This document shows, in pieces, positions 39,459 through 52,640 of a stretch of 64,000 nucleotides of DNA. The translations under genes were made by a program, and so were the position numbers. Source of the stretch: Misgurnus anguillicaudatus (Eukaryota > Chordata > Actinopteri > Cypriniformes > Cobitidae); the NCBI RefSeq assembly GCF_027580225.2, contig NC_073355.2, positions 22,751,501-22,815,500 on the forward strand, written 5' to 3'. The notes under the pieces were generated by a model that did no database searches, was not told the DNA's origin, and was given only the letters and a program-made list of their open reading frames with translations. The stretch's first letter is position 1. Every line of letters starts with the position of its first letter.

Positions 39459-39631
39459 TGGTGGTTCTCAAACTTAACATTTTAATTAAACAAAACATTA
39501 AACAATACAACGTATTGCTTTTTCTAAGGTTTAATTACACAGAATTTTTGATAAATTACTGTATTTTATAAAATGTAATAAAACTGGGGGCCCCTGGCAC
39601 CAACTCGAGGCCCCCAGTTTGAGTACCATTG
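39459..39631. mobile_element. Degraded hAT-type MITE related to 61957-62232
   Basis: Begins GGTGGTTCTCAAACTT and ends CCCCCAGTTTGAGTACCA. The interior shares a TTAATTACACAGAATT block and an AATAAAACTGGGGGCCCC block with the 61957 copy. No clear target duplication remains. Confidence 0.6.
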
Positions 39632-40027
39632 AGTAAAGCGCAATAAAAAAGCAAAAAAAAAAAAAGATATTTATATCTTGTATAATGAATCCCATTTTTA
39701 AAGCTGTAAACAACACCTACATTCAAAAAATTTAAAACCAAAAACGTAACGTTCACAAATTTTATTCCAGACTGGGAAAAATCAGACAATTGACCTAATT
39801 CTAAATAAGACGGTACTTAAAATTCAATTCATATGAATATTTACTTATCTATCCTATTTATATACATCTGAACATATTTTATTGCTCTCCGCACATATTA
39901 TACGTTCATCAAATACTTTCGCATCAAATCGACTAAATCCCAGCCTCAAGCCATTCAGAAATACCAGTTTGTTGGCAGAATGTTCATTTACAAGAAAACA
40001 TGCTAGATGCCCTGAGAGGGTTTAGCA

Positions 40028-40048
40028 TCTCTCTCTCTCTCTCTCTCT
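40028..40048. repeat. CT microsatellite
   Basis: About ten CT units next to a hAT insertion. Confidence 0.85.
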
Positions 40049-40062
40049 GGAATTATGGACAT

Positions 40063-41322
40063 TAGAGCCCGACCGATATGCGTTTTTTCGGGCCGATGCC
40101 GATACAGATATTAGAAAGTAAAAAAAGACCGATAACGATATATCGGCCGATATTCTTTATGTGTACAGTATAGTTCAGTATATACTACAGTATATTATAC
40201 TAAAGTACTGTACATAGAATACACTATATACTTTAACATAATATACTATGAATAAATACAATGCAATGCAATGATCACTCACAAATGTGGTGATCACTCA
40301 CAAATGTGGTGATCCAACACTTATATTGATGTGACAAAGATATGTACTATAGGCAAGAAGTTAACAATAAACTTTATTATCCAAAATTAGTTGGATATCA
40401 GTGCACTAAACAGTAAACTTGACTTATTATAAATAACTTTAAAACACAAAGAGAAACAAATACATAAAACTTGCATCATTTGCAGTTTTGACGAGAATAA
40501 CGTTATAAAGAGAAACTTATGAAGTCATTGATTAATATTAGCTTTTACAGTAAGTTGTGTACTTCACAAATTAGTTAGCCACTCACAGTTACGAAGACAA
40601 TGCTTGACGGAGCACATACTAATGTACGCTATGTTTAATGTTGTGCACAACGTTTTTATAACACAAACCCAGGGTTCCGTGCAAACTTTAGACTTTAATA
40701 AAACTAATGCGTCTTCGCTCCGCCTCTTTTATTTAGCAAGGGTGTAGAGTTGCGCGAGCTTATTGAATCAATTGCTCTGAAATGAGCGTGTTAACTAACA
40801 ACACAAGCAGCAGTAATCTCATATAGTGTTATATAAGTGCACGGCTGCGCGTAGTTTAAATGTGTCATTTCTCCGTCTCGCGTCATTTCTCCCGCTTGCG
40901 TTTTAACTCGCAAGTCGACAAAGAGACGGATTAAAAACACCAAATGTAAGCGGGAATGCGTCTCTCTTGTCCATTTATAATCCAATCGACCAAAGCGCGT
41001 CTTAATACCAGGTGTAACAATGTTGTGAAGAAGACACTGCGTGACTGCAGCCACCTGAACTGAGAGACTGACTGACTGAAGTGAAGGGGGTGGGGGATTG
41101 GCTGGTGTCACTACAGTGAGTGATCTGGGTCGCCATTAGCAACCAGTATGGCGCACTCTGCTGGACAAACAAGTACTTACATCTTTCAAATGCATTTAAT
41201 GTGTTCTGTAACAAACATTCATATTGGCGCATATCTGCGGCTTATACGCCGATACAGATATATCTGCGACATGCTCATATCGGCCGATAAAATCGGCAAA
41301 ACGATAAATCGGTCGGGCTCTA
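40063..41322. mobile_element. hAT-type element, 1.26 kb, 8-bp target duplication
   Basis: Ends TAGAGCCCGACCGATATG and TAGAGCCCGACCGATTTA (inverted), flanked by ATGGACAT at 40055-40062 and 41323-41330. No transposase frame is visible, so it is non-autonomous. Confidence 0.9.
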
Positions 41323-41339
41323 ATGGACATTCCCTAGAC

Positions 41340-42421
41340 CAGGGGTCTCCAACATGGTGCCCGCTAACAATAGGTAGCCCACACAGAGTCTGTGAGGTGT
41401 CCGCTAAAGCACGTTCTATTAATAGTCTCAATTGTAATATTTATCCATTACATATTTTTTATATTAGCTTGGCTTACGTATGTTAAAGGGACATTCCACT
41501 TTTTTTGAAAATATGCTCCCCTAGAGTTAAACATTTGATTCTTACCATTTTGGAATCCCTTCGGCCGATCTCCGGGTCTGGCGGTACCACTTTTAGCATA
41601 GCTTGGCACAATCCATTGAATCCGATTAGACCATTAGCATCGCGCTAAAAAATAACCCAAGAGTTTCAATATTTTTCCTTGACTTGACACTTCTGTAGTT
41701 ACATCGTGTACTAAGACAGACAGAAAAGTAAAAGTTGTGATTTTCTAGGCAGATATGGCTAGGACTATACTCTCATTCTCGCATAATAATCAAGGACTTT
41801 GCTGCTGTAACATGGCTGCAGCAGGCGTAGTGATAATACGCACTGCCCGAAAATAGTCCCCTGCCATTGAAAGTAACCAAGGGGACTATTTTGGGATAGT
41901 GCGTAAAATATCAATACGCCTGCTGCAGCCATGTTACATCAGCAAAGTCACTGATTATTACACCAGTTTGAGAGTATAGTTCCTAGCCATATCTGCCTAG
42001 AAAATCACAACTTTTAATTTTCTGTCGGTCTTAGTACACGATGTAATTACAGAAGAGTCAAGTTTTAAATAGAAAAAATATCAAAACTCTTTGGTTATTT
42101 TTTTAGCACAATGCTAATGGTCTAATCAGATTCAATGGATTGTGCTAAGCTATGCTAAAAGTGCTAGCACCAGACCCAAAGATCAGCTGAATGGATTTTA
42201 AAACTGTAAGAATCAAACTCTAGGGGAGCTGGAAAATGAGCATATTTAAAAAAAAGTGGAATGTCCCTTTAACATTTTAAATAATACTAAAACATATCAA
42301 CCAGTAAAAAATAAAAACAACAAGTAAAACCAAAAAGTTTTGAGTAAACTATATCAAAAATTAGCCCTCCAGATTTTTCCATTGTGGTAGCCCTTGCTCA
42401 TAAAAAGGTTGGAGACCCCTT
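41340..42421. mobile_element. hAT-type element, 8-bp target duplication, split by a TTAA element
   Basis: The CAGGGGTCTCCAAC end and the inverted AAGGGGTCTCCAACC end are flanked by CCCTAGAC at 41332-41339 and 42422-42429. Without the nested insert (41487-42268) it is about 300 bp. Confidence 0.85.
41487..42268. mobile_element. TTAA-flanked fold-back element with AGGGACATTCC ends, copy 1
   Basis: 782 bp, nearly one long palindrome: AGGGACATTCCACTTTTTTT ends, CTGCTGCAGCCATG arms and a GGGGACTATTTT centre. TTAA lies at 41483-41486 and 42269-42272. A shorter copy lies at 62327. Confidence 0.85.
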
Positions 42422-43284
42422 CCCTAGACAGTCATCTTAAATACTATGGATGAGAATTACCACACAATGGTTTAAATACTGTTAAAAACACATCAGAAAG
42501 CCAAAAGCATCTTAAAGTTCTTATGTTGTGTATCAATCATGGCACAGACCTTTAGCTTTATACTGCTTTAAGCAAAGCACCCTTACACTCTTTGCTTAAC
42601 TGTTTGGAAAAGCCAGCACTGTGTTGATAGATGTTGTTTTGGCTGTGGAATTTCCTGTAGGAATGACCTCACAAAGCAGCCACTTATTTTCACATTCGAA
42701 AAAAATTTCAAGAAAGCCAATGGATGATCCACTGAGGGCAATAAATTCCTCTAACAGAGACCATCTTGACCTTTTGAGACCAGGACGACCATCCAGCTAG
42801 TAAGAGAGCACCATCACTAAACAAACTAAAAAGCGGAATAATTTATTACTCCTCTCACATAACAGCTGTGAAGTGATTTACAAATGTTACATGTTATCTG
42901 TAGCGCATTAAAAACTGAAGCTCTACCTTACAGACGTCTTTCTTTTTTTCTCTTTTTATCTAGATTTACCAGAACCCTTCAAATACATCAACCATTATTT
43001 CTTCTCTTCACATTTATAAGGAAAAAATGTAGAGGCACGGTGTCATTTTACTTCTTGGCTCTTGCCAGCTCCTCTGAATGCCTGTACTGGGGCCCTGAGA
43101 GTGACCTCAGCCAAGGCCTCTGTGAGGGGGCTTTGAAGTCTACTTTATCATTTGAATCATTTTAACATGTTAAGCTGACCAATCCAGGTTGGATTTGGTT
43201 CATAAGCCATTAGGTTTACCATGTATATTGCCCAAGAACGGTATTAAGCTTGTCACGCTGTATATCATAAGAAAGGGTTTAGAT

Positions 43285-44333
43285 TAGGGATGCACCGATC
43301 CGATATTCTGGATCGGTATCGGGGCCGATCCGGCCTTTTTTGCTGGATCGGATATCGGACTAACAGGACGGATCCAGTTCCGATACTGCGCGTTACGCAT
43401 GGTTGTCACTGACAAGCGATTAAAACGACAAAGTATTATAAAAGCACCATAAACGTTTTTATGTACTATAATCAAAATCATCTTACACTCAATAGCTTCA
43501 TGTGAAGGAACAAACGCACATTTAAAGATATTAATGTTCACAGAAACACTATAACTTACATGCAAACTGAGTTAATCCACTGATGAGAAGCGGATGGATG
43601 AAAACGCGTCATTCAACACACGCACACACACAAGATAACTGCAACGTTAGGCTTTATTAAAGATCTGATTTTATAAAGTCTCAGTAAGCTGTTGGATGGA
43701 TGCAATTCACTATGTGCTGAGTTAATGCACAGGTGAAGCGGACGGATGAAACGCGTCATTCAACACACGAACCCTCAATAACTGTAGTCTGTTTTAAAGA
43801 TCTGATTTTATAAAGTCTCAGTAAGCTGTTGGATGGATGCAATTCAGTAAGTGCTGAGCACACGATGCCTCTAATCTCTTTGTTTTAATAGTTATGAATG
43901 TTAACTTTCCATTGCGGTGCGAGCCGAGGATTCCCATGTGAGTGTGAGGACGCTTCTAGAGCATCAATGCTGCACCCAGGAAGCACAGTATTGCGCAAAA
44001 TGCGCACTCAATATGATTTAGGCGCATCAATTCTGCACCCGAAATGTGCATAAAAGGTCCGGTTAAGTGCATAATTCCCAAAATAACCATCTGCACACTA
44101 AAACTTTTTTACTGTGACTTTTTGCGCAATTAAGGAAAATATATTTAGCATACTTATTTGATCAAACGTGCCTATTTTATTTTCTCCTAAACACTGCCAT
44201 GGTAAATATAATTACTAATGTTCTTGTAACTTGTAAATCATTTTAAATTATTGTTTTTTACTTTAAAATTATAATTATATATAATATAATCATATTATGC
44301 TAGATTTAGCAGAAAGCACTATACACATTTATA

Positions 44334-44370
<37 letters not shown>

Positions 44371-44527
44371 TGTGTCTGTGTCTGTGTCTGTGTGTCTGTG
44401 TGTAATTTAAATTGCTCAAGAAAAATACAGTAGTATCGTATCGTCAGGTATCGGAATCGGCCGATACTCAGAATTCGGGTATCGGAATCGGATCAGAGAT
44501 GGAAAAAGTGGTATCGGTGCATCCCTA
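43285..44527. mobile_element. hAT-type element, 1.24 kb, 8-bp target duplication
   Basis: TAGGGATGCACCGATCCGAT at the left and an inverted TAGGGATGCACCGATACC at the right; target GTTTAGAT at 43277-43284 and 44528-44535. The interior has an imperfect ~150-bp tandem duplication (43595-43870) and a TG microsatellite. No transposase ORF. Confidence 0.9.
44335..44402. repeat. TG/TGTGTC microsatellite inside the hAT element
   Basis: About 17 TG units followed by CTGTGT variants. Confidence 0.9.
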
Positions 44528-44993
44528 GTTTAGATTTGATATCCGATGTCTGTTTTATAAAATAAATGCTCTAGGTACATTAATACTATATTTTGTGGGA
44601 TGACAGCATATCTCAACCTGTACATTCATAAGAGCGCTTCATACTTTTTTAATGAAAATTAAAAAACTCCAGATTAGCTTGCGCTGCTCCATTGACCATT
44701 CTATGCATTCACAATACAATATCCATTTGTAGTTTTAGTCCAAAACGTAACGGACAAAATAGACGCATTGTCCATTGTTTCTATCGGATTTTGTATAAAA
44801 GAATCCTCCTTCAATATTGTTTTCCAACAAAGTGAGCATGCAGCGTGATTTACTATGAAGAATGCAAAGGGATTCTGATCCGTTATGCCATTTACACCAA
44901 AAGCGAAGCATCGCGTACCTCGCTCTAGATTAATTGTGAGATTTAGCTTCGCATCATAAAACATTGAAATTGTAATCATTAAAAAATATTTTT

Positions 44994-45412
44994 AGGGGTG
45001 CACCGATAAATGCCAATATACACTAATAATGCGTGGCCGTTAACTATTCTGAATCGCACAGCCGATATTATTCACAGCTATTTCATGTACTACGGCTTTT
45101 GATCAGTATGTCCTTATCAATCTGAAATCACTGTTAGTAACATGCATTTTAAAAAGTAACACTCGTCAAACTAAATCATTATACATGTTCTTGATTATCA
45201 TGAAAATACCTTTAAAAGGTTTGAAGAACAGCAGTATAAATATATCCTTATGCCATTTCCTGTTATAGCTGCGCGTGTAATTTTCTTCGTCTGCAACGCA
45301 TATTGAGTTTCTGCACGAGAGCGCACCCTGGCTTTTGTATGTCGCGGCATTTCACCGTAATTCATTGAGAAGCATAGCAAGCATCAATGGCCTATATATC
45401 AGTGCACCCCTT
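44994..45412. mobile_element. Degraded hAT-like element with AGGGGTGCACCGATA end
   Basis: AGGGGTGCACCGATAAATGC at the left is mirrored by ATATCAGTGCACCCCTT at the right. No convincing 8-bp duplication. Confidence 0.55.
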
Positions 45413-45419
45413 AAAATTT

Positions 45420-47540
45420 AATTAAAATGTCTAATATTTTTTCAAATTAAACAGAAAAAAAAGTTTTAGATACATATACACTAGGTAATAGACACATTTT
45501 TCTACCACATTTTACATCATTAGGAAAGCAGGGGGCATAAGAAGCAGCCCAGTGGCCATGTTTGGAAATGTGTCGTCATAAAGAAAAAAGGTTACCTCCT
45601 TTTTTGTAATGTCAAGCTTAAATTTATAACAAATATAAAATTGTTAGACATGCTTCTTTGAGACCACTGATTTTATAAGCTGCTATGGGACATCTATAGA
45701 AGTTTTTTTATGAAACAGAAATATATTGTGTACATAACAATTGAGTTTTAATACACTTAAACATTTTTTACCTTTTCTTTTTAACTCATGTTAATTCTGC
45801 AAATAGCTTTGGAGCTGCAAACATTTTCGTGTGGGCAAACAGTTGGGGGGGCCTTAACAGGTTAAGTGGGGTTTGTTTGAAACTAAAGTGTGGAACAATG
45901 CTACGATCATGCAACAGATCTATTTTTTCTTCGAGGTAATTTCCTGTTCAAACAGCTTCGACTTGCTTGTTGTGGAATGACAACTGTCAGGAAGTCAGGT
46001 GGTCACGTTGCAACAAGTTGACTACCCTGCAGATCTCTTGCAGTGCAAGAATCAGAGGAACATTCAATGACAAGCCTGCATAACTAGAAAAATCAGAAAA
46101 AAGTATAAATGCTTTCAGTTACAGATTTGATAGGGCATCATTAAAACCTCTTTGCCTGGTGCATTCTTCACAATCAAATGCAAAAACAAAGTGCAAAACG
46201 TGCACATAATGCTTGTCCAAATATTTGTCAAATGCACATGCAAGTGAAACCCTCCACAAGGACTTCCAGAAGTTTAAGAGCCAAAATGATCAGGTCTGCT
46301 ATTTGTCTTAAAATGACAAGTATGCATGAACAGGTCTAAACTCGAAATGACTTTCCATATTTGGTGTCAGTCATTTCAGCAGTCTGTAACTATTAGTGCC
46401 TACAGGACGGTCTCGTCTTTTTCAGAACAATGTCGTCTCTAAAGTTATGCTTTTGGCACATTTAAGTACTTTTTCCAGCTCAGATGAGTTAATGCAGACC
46501 ATCACTGCCAATATCTTTTCCTCCCAAGCAGACGTCTGTATTGTGCACAGTTTTTGCTAAGCAACAGCTAGGTGATTTAGTCAACAAACTAAACCTTCAG
46601 CACAGACACCACAAATCATTTCTTGAATGTTTCCATTTCCTGACCCCAAGGTTTTGCTAATAAAAAACCAGGACAAACTTTGGACTTTTTTACTAACTTT
46701 GATGTCAGAAAAAGTAGGCCAAGACAGGACTCTATATAACTATATATCAGGACTAAATGCTATCCAGCAGGTACTTTTTGGAATAACTGGCCTTATGAAA
46801 TAAAAAATAAACATGTATGTTTAACATCTAGTAAACGTAATAAGGAGATAAATATTATTGTTCACAGAGCAGCTAATATTGCCACAAGTTTATTGCTTAA
46901 TATACTCCATATCACGCAGAAGATACAAGGCCATCTGGGCCAACAGATAAGTTAAAAAGTCACCCGGGGTAACCAGGGAGGGGTGGAGGTGCATACTGAA
47001 AACATGATTCTTATATTTTTGCCCTGTAGATCTTGTGCAGAATTTACCTTGCTGTATATTTTCATAAGTTAAAACCAATCTCTTTACACATGCTTACAAA
47101 CAGTCATTTTACTAAATCAATTCCATTACAATTTCACCATGACAAGCTAAATTTCTGTGAACGCAAAAAGGACAGCTTTTAAACAAACTTGCAAACATTA
47201 GATTGCAGCTCTAGTCACTCTGCTGGCTTCAGCCCTAAGCTACTGTGAGAGCGAAGACAAGGTCAAGAGATAAAGACCGGTCCAGAGCTATCAGCCTTTC
47301 CACATCATTCAGTGGAAAAGTGCTACACCCACTAACAAGTTTTTGTGATATGCTTCAGAACGCATAAAAGGCAAGGTATGGTGATTTACGATAAGATTCC
47401 TTTGCTTTTCTTTCCAAATTAAAAATAAACATTAAAATGACAATTGATTAGCGAACGTGGCACTGTAATTGATGCCAAGGCTATGGAACGGGATAATAAC
47501 TGCATATATAACTACTGATATCTACACTGTACACAGACAA
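45420..47540. other. tnrc6a intron sequence, nothing further seen
   Basis: Mostly unique AT-rich DNA. No repeat boundary or exon could be supported. Confidence 0.4.
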
Positions 47541-47550
47541 CGATTCCTAC

Positions 47551-47640
47551 CTTCAAACCAGCCCCCTCTTCCTTACAGTCATTCCACTGCGCTCTACACT
47601 GTCATCCATCCACACTCCATCCGCGTTTTCAAAGATTTCC
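47551..47640 (-). pseudogene. tnrc6a: Candidate non-coding tnrc6a upstream exon (90 nt)
   Basis: Bounded by tttacag and a gtagg donor on the minus strand. In the frame continuing the 50779-50827 exon it begins Gly-Asn-Leu then TGA, resembling the NLSRDL start of a mammalian TNRC6A segment, and then degenerates with further stops. Similarity beyond three residues is absent, so the assignment rests mainly on splice sites and position. Confidence 0.35.
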
Positions 47641-48742
47641 CTGTAAATGAAAGGATAAGTTACAATGTCTTGGCTTCATTGTAGCAACCCCAACAGTTAA
47701 GCACAGCAAAATCTTCAAATAAATGATGAAGCAACGCATTTAGTAAACGGGAGAAAGCTTGTAATCTCATTAAAGGATTACACTTGGAAATTGGTCCTCT
47801 GGAAGGAGCTAACTACTTCTGCGTATCAACCACCAAACGGTTTTTTACGGACTACCTAAACTCAATAAAACCTGACCACTGACTTGCCAAACCAGATACA
47901 CAACATGTATGTATAAGATCAGTTCTCTCATTAAAATGAATGATATATAAGCTTCTTTGCAGATTGATATGCATGTGTGTTCACACTCTGCTCAAATTAA
48001 CGGGATTTTACTGCAAGTTATTTTACGGTGCACCCTGAATATGCTCATTCTGGAATTAATTTTGGGACTTTACCAAGAGTGACACACCCATGAAACAACA
48101 TTTAAAAATCAATTTAAAATCAGATCCATTTCAATGTGAAAATATTAAAGTGCACACCTATTTCATTGCTAAAAACAATGCTATTTTGTGTATTTGGTAT
48201 AATACAATGTGTTGCATGGTTTATGGTTAAAAACACATTATTTTCCACATATTGTACATTTTGTACCCCAAGATATCCCTGTCTTCCTAAAACGCATGAT
48301 ATGATTGGCCTGAATAACTCTGACATCAGCCAGAAATGTGACGCTCCTTACCAAGTTTGAAAGATTCGCTCACAATGCAATGCTAAGTAAGGAATAATTG
48401 ACGACAGGCCATTGAATTTTAAGAAAATAATGAACACCCAAGGTCAATTATTCCACTTTTACCACGGTTACTAAAAACACTGACTTAAGCATTCAACACC
48501 CCCGCGGTATAACAGGAGTTAACTTAGAGGCCGAGTACGAAGCGAGAGAAATTATGACAATGTCGGTCTTGTCCACGTCAACAGGCCCAGGAAGTAAACT
48601 TTTGCCTACAATCCGTGTTTGTTGTAGTCCAAAAAAAAAAAAAGAGATTCACGTTGGAAACCATAACCCGCGTCATAGTTTACTTTGGGGTTTGTACCTT
48701 TTGCATATTGTTAAAATGTACTAATACACACTTAAGCCTAAC

Positions 48743-49218
48743 TTATAGTCGTGTGTAAGTACTACCCCGTAGGCTATCCGTAGCCTGTGCGTTGTGTGAT
48801 GTGCACCTCGCAAAAAATTTTAACAGCACGTCAGTTCTACGCGGACCGCAAGCGCTGTGATTGGTCCACCAGAACCCCTCCCGTCAGGTAAAAAAACTGC
48901 GTCATAGGTTTTTACGTTTGCAACGATGAAAACAAAAATGAGCCAAGTTGAGGAGTGAATTAACTTAAACTGCAACATTAGTCGCTGTTTATTTACTTCC
49001 ATCATTGCTGGTCTTCTCAAATCATACACAACAAGTTACTCTTTCTTCTGCGTTTGTGGGTTAACTTGCCAAGCAGCTTCTTCTTTGACGGTCGCGCTGC
49101 TACTGGGGTTACATGCGTGGTTACTGCCTACCAGCGGTCTGCGCGTGTTTGCAAGTCGAAGCAGACGACGATGCAAAAGTATAAATGAAATCGACGTGGA
49201 ACCTACGCATAACTATAA
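48743..49218. mobile_element. TATAGTCGTGCG family, longer copy with both ends
   Basis: 476 bp with inverted ends TTATAGTCGTGTGTAAGT and TTATAGTTATGCGTAGGT. The interior has a CTGTGATTGGTCCACC block. Related to 25187 and 56898. Class is uncertain, with PIF/Harbinger suggested by the short TIR and TTA/TAA edges. Confidence 0.65.
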
Positions 49219-49219
49219 T

Positions 49220-50770
49220 GAGCCCTTATCAAACCAAAGGAAATGTAAAACCGTGAATCGGACAATAGGTGCTCTTTAATAAGGAAAAAAGGATGCTGGG
49301 ACTTCACTTTACAAAATGAGGTTGGAAGGAAATGGTTGAATATAAGAGGACTTTGTGACATCAACCAAAAAGAAATGTCGTTACAGAGGCGGAGCAAGTC
49401 ATTTTTATAAAAAAATGGTTAGTTTTGATTTCACGATTTTCATGCTAATGTCACTGGAAAAAAATAAAATTACTCTCAATACTAAATAATTGCTTTGAAC
49501 ACCACTTGGTATATACATCATACCATATACATGATGTGTAAACAAAACCATTGAGTGAATATAACTGCTTTGAAAGTTAACTTTTGTGGCTAAATTAACT
49601 GACAACCAAATCCCATGTGATATAAGCTATGACAACCGATGTAGCAACCCAATATGAAGTGCAGTTACCAAAAGTAGAGGGTAGGAAGCAACCCTGCCTT
49701 CTGTTTCTAGAGGGACTAGTCAAGCTCATAAAATAAGTAAACAGCCTAGCATAAATACGTGAGAATGCCAAATGAGTATCTGACGTGAAAAGTAGAATAT
49801 AGCCGCTTCCAGGGGGTAAAGTCACCCAATCGAGATAGCTTGATACGGCACAACCCTGCCCCTCCCCCAGGAGCAACCTCTTCTCCTTAAAGTGTTTAAC
49901 CAGATGGCCATCTCAACAACAGAAGCCTCCCATACACAAACACACAAAGACAGAGGCATCTGTTTATGAAGTACCAGCTGAAAAGATGACCAGTCAAAAT
50001 CATACCAAGACATTGCGAAGAAAAATATCTCGTGTTTATATTTCTCAAGGCTAAATTGAAATAAAACAACTTGTGACTCAGTATAACCTCAGGCTTGACT
50101 TTCCTCATTAGAATCAAAAGACTACACATACTATACATATACACAAATGCGTGTCATCACATCAAACCCTGAATACATAAGTGTTACGGTCTAGCGAGTC
50201 CCTGGCATTATTAGGTGTGGACGTGGTTGTGACTATGCAGGCCAATGTTCATTTTTCTGATAAGAAAAACTCAAAGACTGTCTATGATTAACTTGGAGTT
50301 CAAAGCAAGCCAGCGGTTCAAAGCTTCGTAGCATCACAACAAAACAAAAACAAATCCAAACGAAAGCATTCTGGATCTCTTTATCTATATAACCAATTTC
50401 CCTCCATAAGATAAATAAAGTATCCATCTTACTATCTAGCTATCCAATACATTTTACAACACGCTGACAGATATAAACAGTGGAAGCAAGGGTTTATTGC
50501 TCACACCTACAATACAGTAGTGTTACACAGAGCAACACCTACCTACATTGTTTTTGTTGAACATTTTAAAACAGCCAAGCTTAGTCAGCATTGTAAGCCC
50601 CTTTAATTCAAAGAGAGATGCATTTGCTTACACCAGCAGCAGCTTTGACTGGAATGGTTACTACCACCCAACACAGGCATGAATAGGAAAAGCCCAGAAT
50701 GATATGAGCTTTACAAATTAAGTCATCATTCACACGCCTGAAAAAGTCTTAAGGGAGATAACACACATGT
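49220..50770. other. tnrc6a intron sequence, nothing further seen
   Basis: No supported exon or repeat between the mobile element and the 49-nt upstream exon. Confidence 0.4.
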
Positions 50771-50778
50771 TTACTGAC

Positions 50779-50827
50779 CTGTGTTGCTTCTCTTCAAATG
50801 TCTTTGGTGACAATAGCATCCAATTCT
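50779..50827 (-). pseudogene. tnrc6a: tnrc6a upstream exon resembling mammalian residues 2-14, with a stop
   Basis: A 49-nt exon between ttttag and a gtcagt donor. Joined to exon 1 (which ends CCAGAG) it reads RELDAIVTKDI, stop, RE, against RELEAKATKDVER as recalled for human TNRC6A. CAG stands where the mammalian ATG would be, and TGA at 50796-50794 interrupts. It is probably transcribed as 5' UTR. Confidence 0.55.
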
Positions 50828-52441
50828 CTAAAATGGAAAAAAACATAGGACAACTGTAAAAAAAAGCTAAATACATTATCAACTATGTTAACGGATACTG
50901 ACAAATTTTTTCTGTACTCATAGATGTGGCAAATATATATGGCCCCAAAGAGGTAAATACAAAAAGCACACAATTCTTTCTTGTTTAATGCATTTCATTT
51001 TCTACATCAAGTTTATGTATTTTATGGATCCAACTGTGCAAGTCGCATAAAATCTCAGCACACAAAGCAGATATAAATCTGTTTGTCATTTTAGATTTCA
51101 CTTTCATTACTGGAGAAAAAGGTACATACACAAGTCATTCATGTTTCACATACATGGGTTATTTATTCAATAAACATTTATCACACCTTACCCCACAAAA
51201 TAAAACCACAAGCAACTCATTAAACCTTGCACATGGTTAAACGCTGTAGAAATGAGAAAAAGATGGGTGGACGTGCATCTACTTGTAAAAGAGTGACTAC
51301 AAAAATAACATGCATAAATCTAGCACACCTAACTGGAAAGTATTTATTAGCCTTTTAATAGAAAATTTTAATAGAAATAGCAAAAATCTGTTATTGTTTT
51401 AAGCAATACAGTATGAAGATGGGGTAAAGGCAGAAAGCAGGGACACCTCCCCCACCACTGTCTTCAGCTGCTACCGCTACTACTGCTGCTGCTAACGGGG
51501 CAAACCAGCAACCTTGACCTGTCCTTAAAACATTACACCGACTTGAAAACATCTTTTAAAACAACTTTTACCAGAGGAAGGCTGACTTAATGCCATCTGT
51601 GTTTGTTGCTTGGTCAGTTCTGGGAGTCAGAAATATTTAACCATTTTACGGTCGGGCTTGTGCTAGCTACCGTGACTGCGTACTTTGAAACACTAAATGA
51701 ATAAAACACGTAATGCTGCTTAATGCATAAGATTATTCAGGTCTTGATGTGGTTAAACGAATACTTGCAGTTTATTTATATATAAAATAATATTAATTTA
51801 ATTTAATTAAAGCATCTGCCCCGATGTGCGCAATTCAGCAGCCGAGCTAAAAGTGCTAACAAACCAGCTGGCTAGTAAAACATCTCACTTAACAACTTTA
51901 CGAATTAAACACTTTGTTACTGCTCATATTATCAAACTGAACACATTTGTAATTTTTCGTATATTAATCAAACAAACCCCGCTGCTGTTAACTAACTATC
52001 TGAGAGAAAAATGAGTCGACGTTGAGAAAGTTACAGGACGTCGAATCAACATCCAAATAAAGCCAACATCTTTCCATAATGTACCAACAGAAAACACGTC
52101 CTTAGCATATGCAAACTCCATTTACACTATTTAAACCAATTTAATCGCATGTACATCCTCGACTTTCAAATCATGGTGGTTTAGTAACATTTTACGAACC
52201 CAACTGCAATGTCACCTCGATGCAATTATGCAACAAATTTACCACACAGATAAAAACACTTCATACACAGACAGCGAATATCAGAATTGTATAACTTAGC
52301 AAAGCGAATAACTGCAATACAGAAACATTCTGGATCTCCAGTGCTGAGCTCAGCTTAGATACCGCAGATAAGCTGGTCAATATATTTATACTGCTTAAAC
52401 GGCGGAAATCAAATGAAACACGAACGAACAGCAAAACTCAC

Positions 52442-52640
52442 CTCTGGTAGTTTAAAGTGCAGTAGAGATGAAATGAAAGCAAATAATAAGGCTACAGAAA
52501 TTCAACACATTTGCAGAATCGAAGAGGGGAAACATTTGTCCTGCTCAAACGCCATTTTCTTCTCTCGCATTCATGCATTCATCCCTGTAACAGCAGGAAG
52601 AGCTCAGACGCCTCTCGCGTAGCACTTCCTCCAACCCAAC
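52442..52640 (-). other. tnrc6a: tnrc6a first exon and promoter edge
   Basis: A strong minus-strand donor (CTACCAGAG then gtgagt) ends at 52442. The exon contains AAAATGGCG (YY1-like, 52558-52550) and lies in the only GC-richer patch of the area. The start of transcription near 52640 is estimated. Confidence 0.5.
52502..52555 (-). CDS. Short upstream ORF in tnrc6a exon 1
   Basis: A 17-codon ORF (MAFEQDKCFPSSILQMC, TGA) whose ATG is inside the YY1-like ATGGCG. If the exons above are 5' UTR, such uORFs would damp translation of the MAPIRDS start. Translation is not shown by the sequence. Confidence 0.3.
   Translation of the reverse strand: MAFEQDKCFPSSILQMC

Noticed and set aside
42920..42965. 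Lysine-rich minus-strand reading (DKKRKKERR) near splice-like signals, as a possible lost TNRC6A lysine-rich exon
   Set aside because: It is a low-complexity A-rich run; about 28 bases lie between the signals, and similarity is limited to lysine content.
23856..52640. CRISPR arrays, operons, riboswitches or phage-like systems
   Set aside because: The DNA is vertebrate. The repeats seen are transposons and microsatellites, with none of the regular spacing of a CRISPR array.
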